A DNA stretch of 5,128 bases from Candidatus Aegiribacteria sp. (GTDB lineage: Bacteria; Fermentibacterota; Fermentibacteria; Fermentibacterales; JCC-6): assembly GCA_030642525.1 (NCBI GenBank), contig DAOWNO010000179.1, forward strand, positions 1 to 5,128. Direction: 5' to 3'. Positions 1 to 5,128 of this stretch are shown here, in pieces (position 1 is the stretch's first letter; each line of letters starts with the position of its first letter). The notes beneath the pieces were generated by a model that worked only from the letters and a program-made list of their open reading frames with translations, ran no database searches and was not told the origin of the DNA. The translations under genes were made by a program, and so were the position numbers.

Positions 1-1
1 G

Positions 2-1072
2 CGGTCTATTGATGTTGTTACACATACATTTATCCATTCCCTGGATGGCCTTGAGATCGGAGAACTTAAGTATCCTGGTGTAGGGGTTGGTTCTCTGCCC
101 TATGGAGAGGAAGAGGTAGACGCTGTTTTTGTGTCCTACTGTTCTTCTTTTCAACCGGATGAGACATATAAATATGACATCAAGCGTAATGAGTTATGCA
201 AATTCACCGAGAACAGTTTGAAAATAGATGCAGATCGGTACCTCACTGAACAGGTGTTCTTCCGAAGCTTCGATGGCACTTCTGTACCAATGTTTATCAT
301 CCGTGGTCGTGATTCAAAACTGGATGGTTCTAATCCTGTGATTCTTACTGGATATGGAGGTTTCAGTTATTCCAGAACACCGTACTTCTCAGCACCAATT
401 GTGTTCTGGCTGGAACAGGGAGGGATATATGCCATTGCAAACATTCGCGGTGGTGGTGAGTATGGTGAGAACTGGCACCGTGACGGCATGCTGGGTAACA
501 AGCAGAATGTGTTTGATGATTTCATAGCAGCAGGAGAAGCACTGATTGGTGAAAGACCGGTACGACTTGCAGGCGAGGATGATTTCTCTGTTCGGAAATA
601 TTCCAGTCGCGAATATCTTGGTATATCAGGCGGCAGTAATGGAGGTCTTCTTACTGGAGCTGTACTGGTGCAGCGTCCTGACCTTTGGGCTGCGGTTATC
701 TCTGATGTTCCACTGCTTGATATGCTGCGTTTCCATCTAACCCAGGGTGGTAAATTCTGGATGTCCGAATATGGTAATCCTGATAATCCAGAAGACTTTG
801 AATGGCTCCTCTCATATTCGCCTTATCACAATGTGAAGGATGGTTCTTACTTCCCCCCGACTCTCCTGAAAACATCACTGCACGACGATAGAGGTACAGA
901 TTCGCTTCATGCTTTTAAAATGGCTGCAAAACTTCAGGCAGCCAACATTTCCAATAACCCAATTCTCCTTAGAACAATGACAAATGTAGGTCATGGCGCA
1001 GGTCGAACCACGCAGATGTATATTGATGAACAGACAGAAATATTCCTGTTCATGGCCAAACATCTGATGTAA
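2..1072 (+). CDS. Prolyl oligopeptidase family serine peptidase (S9), C-terminal part, 5' end outside window
   Basis: The frame is open from the left edge (codon at base 2) to TAA at 1070-1072, leaving 356 residues of a protein that in this family is usually about 700 long. The GTG at 131 lies inside the open frame and is not a credible start. What is visible is the alpha/beta-hydrolase domain. It has the oxyanion-side segment GYGGF, the IRGGGEYGENWH block, the nucleophile elbow GGSNGG with Ser codon 635-637, the acid Asp in HDDR (codon 884-886) and the catalytic His in VGHGAGR (codon 992-994). By family knowledge such enzymes cleave short proline-containing peptides and carry an N-terminal beta-propeller, which would lie to the left. 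Two oddities: about 12 extra residues lie between FDDFIAAGEALI and the nucleophile elbow, and the usual hydrophobic residues after HDDR are replaced by GTD. The triad is complete, so activity is likely; exact substrate is unknown. No clear terminator follows. Confidence 0.93.
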   Translation, partial: RSIDVVTHTFIHSLDGLEIGELKYPGVGVGSLPYGEEEVDAVFVSYCSSFQPDETYKYDIKRNELCKFTENSLKIDADRYLTEQVFFRSFDGTSVPMFIIRGRDSKLDGSNPVILTGYGGFSYSRTPYFSAPIVFWLEQGGIYAIANIRGGGEYGENWHRDGMLGNKQNVFDDFIAAGEALIGERPVRLAGEDDFSVRKYSSREYLGISGGSNGGLLTGAVLVQRPDLWAAVISDVPLLDMLRFHLTQGGKFWMSEYGNPDNPEDFEWLLSYSPYHNVKDGSYFPPTLLKTSLHDDRGTDSLHAFKMAAKLQAANISNNPILLRTMTNVGHGAGRTTQMYIDEQTEIFLFMAKHLM

Positions 1073-1164
1073 ACTTGAGTATGCTCCAGTTACTTTAATA
1101 GCCTATTGATTTCTGGTCATTTTTCAAGAATGCTTCATAGTTTTTAAAGCTATTCCTCTACCGG

Positions 1165-1581
1165 CTAAAGCCTCCAGGATAGTCCTGCGGAGTAATAACT
1201 GCCAGAATCATCGATATTATCTATGAGGGGTTCCGGGAAAGCTCCACCTTTCCTGCTTCTGCTTCTCCAAGATAATCCAAGATCAAGATTCGTAGACTCC
1301 CCAAGTGTAATACTTGCTCCGGTTGAAAGGCATAGAGCCACTCTCTGATAATCTGTAGCCCGGATGAAACCTGCGCTGTAATTTGATCTAACGTACGGTA
1401 TCATTTCCTTAAGGTAGGCGAACATCCTTCCGGAGACCGCAGGATTCCTTTCCGTGATTGACTGGACATCGAACTGACAGCAAACATCTATGCCAAGTCC
1501 AGAGATGATCGTCTGAAAGACTTGGCAGATATGATCGGAAATGTTGTACTTTCTGATGATTTGCGTGCAAATAGCGTGCAA
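1165..1581 (-). CDS. Unassigned ORF resembling the C-terminal end of an outer-membrane beta-barrel protein; possibly a gene remnant
   Basis: The frame is open on the minus strand from a stop at 1600-1602 to TAG at 1165-1167. The first usable start is TTG at 1579-1581 (138 aa), and it has no convincing ribosome binding site. I do not recognise the family. The last ~60 residues alternate polar and hydrophobic positions with Gly/Ser/Asn turns (GASITLGESTNLDLGLSWRS) and end in an aromatic-rich strand, SYYSAGLSWRL. This is how many outer-membrane barrels finish, although the last residue is Leu rather than Phe. There is no signal peptide, and the N-terminal third is Cys/Ile-rich and not barrel-like. 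Codon choice looks protein-like, more so than in the overlapping frame 1409-1597. I infer either a degraded 3' fragment of a larger outer-membrane gene or a short lineage-specific gene. It lies directly beyond the 3' end of ssrA, separated from it by a hairpin. Confidence 0.4.
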   Translation of the reverse strand: MHAICTQIIRKYNISDHICQVFQTIISGLGIDVCCQFDVQSITERNPAVSGRMFAYLKEMIPYVRSNYSAGFIRATDYQRVALCLSTGASITLGESTNLDLGLSWRSRSRKGGAFPEPLIDNIDDSGSYYSAGLSWRL

Positions 1582-1613
1582 TGGCGCAGTACCCCATAAT
1601 TACCGAAAACCCT

Positions 1614-1636
1614 AAGTTCCTTTATGATAGGAACTT
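1614..1636 (-). terminator. Probable terminator hairpin downstream of ssrA
   Basis: Reading the minus strand, AAGTTCCT and AGGAACTT form a perfect 8-bp stem around a 7-base loop, starting 14 bases past the CCA end of the tmRNA. The run that follows is only AGGGTTTT, so the U-tract is weak. Position and stem suggest it ends the tmRNA precursor. It could equally protect the 3' end before trimming. Confidence 0.5.
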
Positions 1637-1649
1637 ACGGCCTTATTAT

Positions 1650-2001
1650 TGGTGGAGGCGGCGGGATTCGAACCCGCGTCCGAGATCAGGGACCTGTCGG
1701 CTCTACATGTTTAGTCCGGATTAATGTCATTCTGATTCGGCTCCGGTCGGCCTTGTCAGACCTAGCTCCCATTTAATCTCGCTGCTTACGTCTGGGAACG
1801 GGGCTTCACAGCCAGCTTTCCTTCTTCCGCCCAGCCCCCGAAAGGAAAGCTATTCCGGGGAGGACGGCTGTTCCTGTTATTCGGAACAGCGTGCCGTATT
1901 TATGCGGCAGTTGTTTCTATCCGCCAGTTTAACGAGGAAGCGGATAACCTCGACATGCAACCGTCAGACCGCTTCTGAACCCGTCGATACCTGTCGCCCC
2001 C
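1650..2001 (-). ncRNA. ssrA: tmRNA (transfer-messenger RNA)
   Basis: This RNA rescues ribosomes stalled on broken mRNAs by acting first as tRNA-Ala and then as a template for a degradation tag, with SmpB as partner. The 5' strand GGGGGCG (from 2001) pairs with CGCCTCC near the 3' end. The third pair is G-U, the identity element for alanyl-tRNA synthetase, and ACCA is encoded at the end. The T arm GCGGGTTCGAATCCCGC is at 1661-1677. ACTAAACATGTAGA near 1705 matches the conserved segment before the tRNA domain. Four pseudoknots can be drawn. PK1: CGAGG/CCTCG with TATCCGC/GCGGATA (1918-1952). PK2: CCCCG/CGGGG with AGCTTTCC/GGAAAGCT (1814-1860). PK3: GCTG/CAGC with TCCCA/TGGGA (1766-1812). PK4: TCTGA/TCAGA with CCGGA/TCCGG (1716-1760). 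The 352-nt length is close to the 363 nt of E. coli. The tag-coding part is atypical and is described separately. The gene has its own promoter-like sequence upstream and is divergent from rpmB. Confidence 0.96.
1877..1917 (-). other. tmRNA mRNA-like segment: resume and stop region, tag uncertain
   Basis: After PK1 (last pair at 1918) the RNA reads GAAACAACT GCC GCA TAA, with the TAA at 1900-1902 in the loop of a small TGCCG/CGGCA hairpin. In known tmRNAs the stop also lies in a hairpin loop, and ...AACT-GCC resembles resume sites preceded by TAACT. Taken literally, this would encode only Ala-Ala after the tRNA-borne Ala. Extending this frame upstream through PK1 gives LNWRIETTAA. Another frame stops at TAA 1877-1879, in the loop of the 8-bp stem GCTGTTCC/GGAACAGC, but ends ...ARCSE, which is unlike any protease tag. 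I cannot decide between these from the sequence. Confidence 0.4.
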
Positions 2002-2007
2002 GCAGTC

Positions 2008-2051
2008 TGTATAACACATGTCAATTATGGGAATCATACAGATTCTGTCAA
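2008..2051 (-). promoter_or_regulatory. Candidate ssrA promoter region
   Basis: On the minus strand a perfect -35 box TTGACA (2046-2051) is followed after 16 bases by CATAAT (2024-2029, five of six consensus positions). Transcription would begin about 15 bases before the mature tmRNA 5' end, which fits removal of a short leader by RNase P. A second arrangement overlaps it: an extended -10, TGT-TATACA (hexamer 2008-2013), placed so that initiation would fall at 2001 itself. A second TTGACA (2019-2024) is too close to serve as its -35. The first reading is preferred because both of its boxes are strong. Confidence 0.55.
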
Positions 2052-2120
2052 CCCCCTTCAGAACATGGGACTTGCTTAATATCCGAAATTTCATTATTAA
2101 ACTGGTTCTTATTCGAGTCA

Positions 2121-2126
2121 TATAAA
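2121..2126 (+). promoter_or_regulatory. Weak candidate -10 box for rpmB
   Basis: TATAAA lies 18 bases before the rpmB start codon in an AT-rich stretch. No good -35 sits at the right distance: the best is TTAAAC at 2097-2102, with an 18-base spacer. A start about seven bases downstream would leave a very short leader that just includes the ribosome binding site. An alternative pair further upstream, TTGCTT (2072-2077) and TATTAA (2095-2100) with a 17-base spacer, is about equally weak. Confidence 0.25.
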
Positions 2127-2144
2127 TACAATTAGGAGCTGAGT

Positions 2145-2333
2145 ATGTCCTGGAAATGTGATATCTGTGGTAAAGGTCCTTCAGTTGGAAACCGCGTCAG
2201 CCATTCTAACAGACGTACAAAACATGTCTGGAAACCTAACCTTCAGAATGCAAGGATATTGGTCGATGGCAAGCCGAAGAGAGTTAAGATATGTACCAGT
2301 TGTCTTAAAACGGGTAAATTTCAGAAAGTCTAA
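2145..2333 (+). CDS. rpmB: Large-subunit ribosomal protein bL28
   Basis: This is a structural protein of the 50S ribosomal subunit. The 62-residue product has the family's usual length and its signature blocks: VGNRVSHSNRRTKHVWKPNLQ at residues 14-34, the basic stretch VDGKPKRVKIC at 40-50, and a C-terminal LKTGK. Cysteine pairs at residues 5/8 (CDIC) and 50/53 (CTSC) form a potential four-Cys zinc site, so this is the Cys-containing type; many bL28 proteins lack these cysteines. Start choice is firm: ATG is preceded by AGGAG (2134-2138) with a 6-base spacer. It is a single-gene unit, divergent from ssrA and convergent with the radical SAM gene, and not in the rpmB-rpmG pair seen in enterobacteria. 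Zinc-independent paralogues used under zinc limitation exist in some bacteria; this copy would be the zinc-type form. Confidence 0.97.
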   Translation: MSWKCDICGKGPSVGNRVSHSNRRTKHVWKPNLQNARILVDGKPKRVKICTSCLKTGKFQKV

Positions 2334-2348
2334 CTGGGGTTTTTGGTA

Positions 2349-2375
2349 AAGCGGGAATGATCTACATTCCCGCTT
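2349..2375. terminator. Bidirectional terminator hairpin between rpmB and the radical SAM gene
   Basis: AAGCGGGAATG and CATTCCCGCTT form a perfect 11-bp stem with loop ATCTA, 15 bases after the rpmB stop and 26 bases after the stop of the converging minus-strand gene. The stem is strong. The trailing runs (CTTCATAT on +, TACCAAAAACC on -) are poor in U, so termination efficiency is uncertain. Confidence 0.65.
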
Positions 2376-2401
2376 CTTCATATACAAATAATAGATCAGA
2401 T

Positions 2402-4072
2402 CTATTCAGAATCTTCCGGTTCTGATTCCTTCTCCATATCTTTCAATCTGTTCTGATTGAGGGAATATGATGCATGGTATTCCCGGGCAAGCCTTGTGTG
2501 ACCGAAACCCATATTCAGGAAACTCCATTCAAAAGAGGTATCGGGATCGATGTCCTCCAGAACCCATTTTATGTTCACACCGGCTCTCTTGAAAGCGGTA
2601 TTCCATCCCACACCAGAAAGCTTTTCTTCAAGAGCAGTGCTCGTTCGGTGATCTCCCCTTGCAAGAAGTGCTCTGATATGAGACTTGCGCGGGTCGCCGA
2701 ATCTGACTGTGACTTTCTTTATCTTCCGAAACTTGGGTTCGAGCTGTTCTATCCATTCCCTGAGGCTGGTGGGAGCCGCCATCGAAGTCCATTGGAATGC
2801 AGTCCATGGTTTTGGTATATATGGATTTATATCAACACGTATTGGGAGAGTAGTTCTGGCTCGTACCTCTTTTACGAAATCAACTAATGAAATTCTATCC
2901 GCATCAGTCTCGAAGGGTAAACCAATCATGAAATATATCTTGATGAGTTTCACGTTTTTATCATAATACTTTTCAAGAGACTCAAATAGCTGACTGTTGT
3001 TGAGTTTCTTTCCGATAACTCTCCTGAGGGAATCAGTTCCCGTTTCGGGGGATAGTACAATTGATTTCTCACTGAGGTCATCGGGTACCTCACCGGAGTG
3101 AATCTGATCCTCATATTTGTTCGAGCAGAATATAACTTCCAGATCTCGTTTCTTAGCTGCCTTGATGACCTTGCGGATTTCAGGATAGGATCTTGGTGAA
3201 CTGCCGAGAAGAGCAAGCTTCTTTATGTCCGGCAGATTTGCAATAGTACTTTCCAGATCTTCAAGTTTACACTCTCTATATGGAAGGCTGACATATCCAG
3301 GCTGACAGAACTTGCAGTTGAAAGAACATCCCCTTGATATCTCCAGCATTGATATATCAGTATTTATGCAATCGGGAGAATGAATGAAGGAAGTCATCCC
3401 CATCCCATCCGAACCTGCCCACTGACGCATGATCGAGCTTACTTTTCCAGGTATATCATGCACGGAAGGAATGTACATTCCGGGCAGTGTGGCAAGCCTC
3501 CGAAGTATCTTTCTTTTCGGTGCACCCTGCGCACCAAGGCTTTTAATGGTATCCAGAACAGGACCTACTGATGGTTCAGTCTCCCCTATTATGAAGGCAT
3601 CCATGAACATTGAAAGAGGCATTGGATTAGCCGTAACCGGAGTACCTCCGGCAATAACCAGAGGCCATTTACTGATTCTCTCTTCATTCCTCTGCTCGAT
3701 ACCGGAAAGCTTCATCATCTCCAGGATCCTCAGGTAATCATCTTCGCTGGTTGGGGCAAAGACAAGCAGATCACATTGTCTTATTGATTTGCCCGTTTCA
3801 AGCGTTATGGAGGGATTTCCGTATCTGCTTCTCCAGTGGAATTCATCTTTATCGGGATAAAACGCCCTCTCACAGCAGGTTTCCGGCCAGGAAGCCAACT
3901 GTCTGAATAGACTCTGGAATCGAAGAGAAGACATTGCGTTGCGGTATTCGCTGGGTGAAGCAAGAATTATTTCAAAGATGCCATGCTTTGATACGTCATG
4001 AGTACATGTTTCGTTATCCAATAGCCTGCGTCGACGTTCATCATAATATTCGGCTGCAGGTTTTCTGCTCAT
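2402..4072 (-). CDS. Radical SAM protein with N-terminal cobalamin-binding-like domain
   Basis: The 556-aa product has two recognisable parts. Residues ~30-180 form a Rossmann-type domain like those binding cobalamin in this superfamily (CDLLVFAPTSEDDYLRILEM, then PLVIAGGTPVTANPMPLSMFMDAFIIGE), although no DxHxxG cobalamin-ligand motif is seen. Residues ~240-430 are the radical SAM barrel: ISRGCSFNCKFCQPGY carries the CxxxCxxC 4Fe-4S ligands Cys249, Cys253 and Cys256 (bases 3305-3328), followed by SPETGTDSLRR and KIYFMIGLPFETD. The tail (RFGDPRKSHIRALLARGDHR, FLNMGFGHTRLAREY) matches the C-terminal pattern I associate with the B12-binding radical SAM group found next to DUF2344 proteins. No DUF2344 domain is present here. 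By family knowledge it should cleave SAM to a 5'-deoxyadenosyl radical in the cytoplasm; substrate and product are unknown. ATG at 4070-4072 follows GGAGG (4082-4086) with a 9-base spacer. It lies 117 bp downstream of ftsZ on the same strand and may be co-transcribed. The C-terminus is acidic (EKESEPEDSE). Confidence 0.9.
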   Translation of the reverse strand: MSRKPAAEYYDERRRRLLDNETCTHDVSKHGIFEIILASPSEYRNAMSSLRFQSLFRQLASWPETCCERAFYPDKDEFHWRSRYGNPSITLETGKSIRQCDLLVFAPTSEDDYLRILEMMKLSGIEQRNEERISKWPLVIAGGTPVTANPMPLSMFMDAFIIGETEPSVGPVLDTIKSLGAQGAPKRKILRRLATLPGMYIPSVHDIPGKVSSIMRQWAGSDGMGMTSFIHSPDCINTDISMLEISRGCSFNCKFCQPGYVSLPYRECKLEDLESTIANLPDIKKLALLGSSPRSYPEIRKVIKAAKKRDLEVIFCSNKYEDQIHSGEVPDDLSEKSIVLSPETGTDSLRRVIGKKLNNSQLFESLEKYYDKNVKLIKIYFMIGLPFETDADRISLVDFVKEVRARTTLPIRVDINPYIPKPWTAFQWTSMAAPTSLREWIEQLEPKFRKIKKVTVRFGDPRKSHIRALLARGDHRTSTALEEKLSGVGWNTAFKRAGVNIKWVLEDIDPDTSFEWSFLNMGFGHTRLAREYHASYSLNQNRLKDMEKESEPEDSE

Positions 4073-4140
4073 TGGTGTTACCCTCCATTCTTAGATGCGG
4101 GTAATATACGATAATGAAACGCATACCGCTAGACGATACT

Positions 4141-4170
4141 GCTATATGCTTACCACTCAAGCACTTTCAA
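4141..4170 (-). promoter_or_regulatory. Possible promoter in the ftsZ-radical SAM gap
   Basis: On the minus strand TTGAAA (4165-4170) precedes TATAGC (4141-4146) with an 18-base spacer. This would give the radical SAM gene its own start and a leader of about 60 bases. Both boxes are partial matches. I found no clear terminator after ftsZ, so read-through from ftsZ is also possible. Confidence 0.22.
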
Positions 4171-4189
4171 TACAATAAAGCATCTCCAT

Positions 4190-5128
4190 CTAACTTCGGA
4201 AGAATGGCGGGTGCTTTTTCCTTTCCTCCTTTCCACCGTTTCGGTTACCTCCAAGAATAAATGGAACTCTATCCCGTTCAGTTTCCCTTGAAGGACTCTT
4301 GGATTTCAGGCTTTCAGGTAATCTTATTTCCTCTGAATCGATATCCATCTCTTCAACCTCACCGAAACCTGTTGCGATCACGGTCACTTTCAGCTGATCA
4401 CCCATGCTTTCAACAATACTGGTTCCCAGCGATACGTCAGCCTGCGGTCCTACGGCCTTCGTAACGATCTCCACCGCCTCGTGGAACTCAGAAAATTTCA
4501 TGCTTGAAGAAGCCTGAATACTGACAAGAAGTGACTGAGCGCCCTCGATCGATACATTCTCCAGAAGCGGGTCGGATATGGCTCTGCTTGCAGCTTCAGA
4601 AGCACGGTGCTCACCGTTGCAGCAGCCTGTGCCCATCATGGCGCCTCCACCGGTTGTAATAACCTTCTTTATGTCCTGAAAATCGAGGTTCATAAGGCCC
4701 GGTGATGAGATGATGTTCGCTATACCTTCCACAGCATCTTTTAGAGTTCTGTTTCCTCTCTCCAGAGCATTCGACAGCGTCTCATCATCACCTGCTTCAC
4801 GACGGAGACTGTCGTTAGGGATGACGATAAGAGTATCAACTTCCTTTCTCAGTGCTGATATGCCCTGCTCTGCTCTGTTTTTCTTAACAGAACCCTCGAT
4901 CTCGAATGGTCTGGTTACAACTCCGACTGTAATAGCATTGAGATCCCTTGCTATTCGAGCCACGACCGGAGCTGCTCCGGTGCCTGTTCCTCCGCCCATA
5001 CCGGCAGCAATGAAAACCATGCTGCAATCCTGGAGGCTTTCTTCGATCTCATCCCTGCTCTCCTCAGCGGAGCTCTCACCTGTTTCCACATTTCCGCCGG
5101 CACCCAAACCTCCGGTAAGTTTCGGACC
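4190..5128 (-). CDS. ftsZ: Cell division GTPase FtsZ, C-terminal part, 5' end outside window
   Basis: FtsZ is the tubulin-like GTPase that polymerises into the division ring at midcell. The frame is open to the right edge; 312 residues remain, and roughly the first 65 are missing by comparison with E. coli FtsZ. From the edge inward are GLGAGGN, the tubulin signature GGGTGTG (bases 4976-4996) binding GTP phosphates, RPFEIEG, VDTLIVIPNDSL, the T7 synergy loop NLDFQD with the Asn and Asp residues that complete the neighbouring subunit's active site, and MGDQLKVTVIATGF closing the globular domain. TTG at 5105-5107 is an internal Leu, not a start. A charged linker of about 50 residues leads to the C-terminus KKHPPFFRS, a reduced form of the conserved tail peptide (typically IPAFLR) that contacts FtsA, ZipA and other partners. 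In the base-binding helix, the Phe usual in ...DAFxxAND... is Leu (NALERGNRTL), while the Asn is kept. The radical SAM gene follows downstream. Confidence 0.96.
   Translation of the reverse strand, partial: GPKLTGGLGAGGNVETGESSAEESRDEIEESLQDCSMVFIAAGMGGGTGTGAAPVVARIARDLNAITVGVVTRPFEIEGSVKKNRAEQGISALRKEVDTLIVIPNDSLRREAGDDETLSNALERGNRTLKDAVEGIANIISSPGLMNLDFQDIKKVITTGGGAMMGTGCCNGEHRASEAASRAISDPLLENVSIEGAQSLLVSIQASSSMKFSEFHEAVEIVTKAVGPQADVSLGTSIVESMGDQLKVTVIATGFGEVEEMDIDSEEIRLPESLKSKSPSRETERDRVPFILGGNRNGGKEERKKHPPFFRS

Noticed and set aside
1073..1164. Possible terminator or small RNA in the gap after the peptidase gene.
   Set aside because: Only short AT-rich partial repeats (AATAGCCTATT, scattered T runs) are present; no stable stem followed by a T run.
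1409..1597. Minus-strand 62-codon frame starting with ATG at 1595-1597.
   Set aside because: It has a proper ATG, but the composition (His/Trp/Cys-rich) is unlike a real protein and it overlaps the more protein-like frame at 1165-1581.
1650..1677. Possible attachment site: the ssrA 3' end as an integration target.
   Set aside because: No second copy of the T-arm/3'-end sequence and no integrase gene occur in the window.
1900..2121. Minus-strand 73-codon frame ending ...NWRIETTAA.
   Set aside because: It runs through the ssrA promoter and 5' domain; it is not a protein gene. Only its last codons matter, as one reading of the tmRNA tag.
1902..2135. Plus-strand 77-codon frame over ssrA and the intergenic region.
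   Set aside because: It is antisense to the structured tmRNA, has no family resemblance and overlaps the rpmB leader.
2474..2966. Plus-strand frames of 93-137 codons opposite the radical SAM gene.
   Set aside because: They are antisense to a gene with clear catalytic motifs and lack any recognisable domain.
4122..4136. Minus-strand TCGTCTAGCGGTATG resembles the D arm of a tRNA-Glu.
   Set aside because: No T arm (GTTCGAATC-like), anticodon stem or acceptor pairing follows; a short chance match, at best a degenerate remnant.

Overview
The window is ordinary bacterial core chromosome with intermediate GC. It carries a tmRNA gene, ribosomal protein bL28, the cell-division GTPase FtsZ, a cobalamin-binding-type radical SAM protein and a prolyl-oligopeptidase-family enzyme. 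A short reading frame with an outer-membrane-barrel-like C-terminus hints at a Gram-negative cell envelope. Nothing in the sequence fixes the phylum; an uncultured lineage related to the FCB or delta-proteobacterial groups would fit, but that is a guess.

Layout from left to right. The first ~1.07 kb (+ strand) is the C-terminal catalytic half of an S9-family serine peptidase, cut by the left edge. A 92-bp gap with no recognisable element follows. Next, on the minus strand, comes an unassigned frame (1165-1581) that looks like the tail of an outer-membrane protein without its signal peptide. The minus-strand ssrA gene (tmRNA, 1650-2001) follows; all its structural landmarks are readable, including the alanine-type acceptor stem, encoded CCA, T arm and four pseudoknots. 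A hairpin lies just past its 3' end. A 143-bp divergent intergenic region separates ssrA from rpmB (+ strand, 2145-2333). rpmB ends at a strong hairpin that also serves the converging minus-strand radical SAM gene (2402-4072). That gene lies 117 bp downstream of ftsZ (minus strand, 4190 to the right edge, 5' end missing), so the two may be co-transcribed.

Themes: translation (ssrA, rpmB) and division (ftsZ) are housekeeping. The radical SAM protein is of unknown function and is linked to ftsZ only by position. I see no defence system, CRISPR array, insertion sequence or integrase. The most unusual signal is in the tmRNA. Its mRNA-like segment between pseudoknot 1 and the first in-frame stop is far shorter than usual, and no frame encodes a conventional ...ALAA tag. 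The lineage may use an aberrant or minimal tag, or the sequence may have lost bases there.
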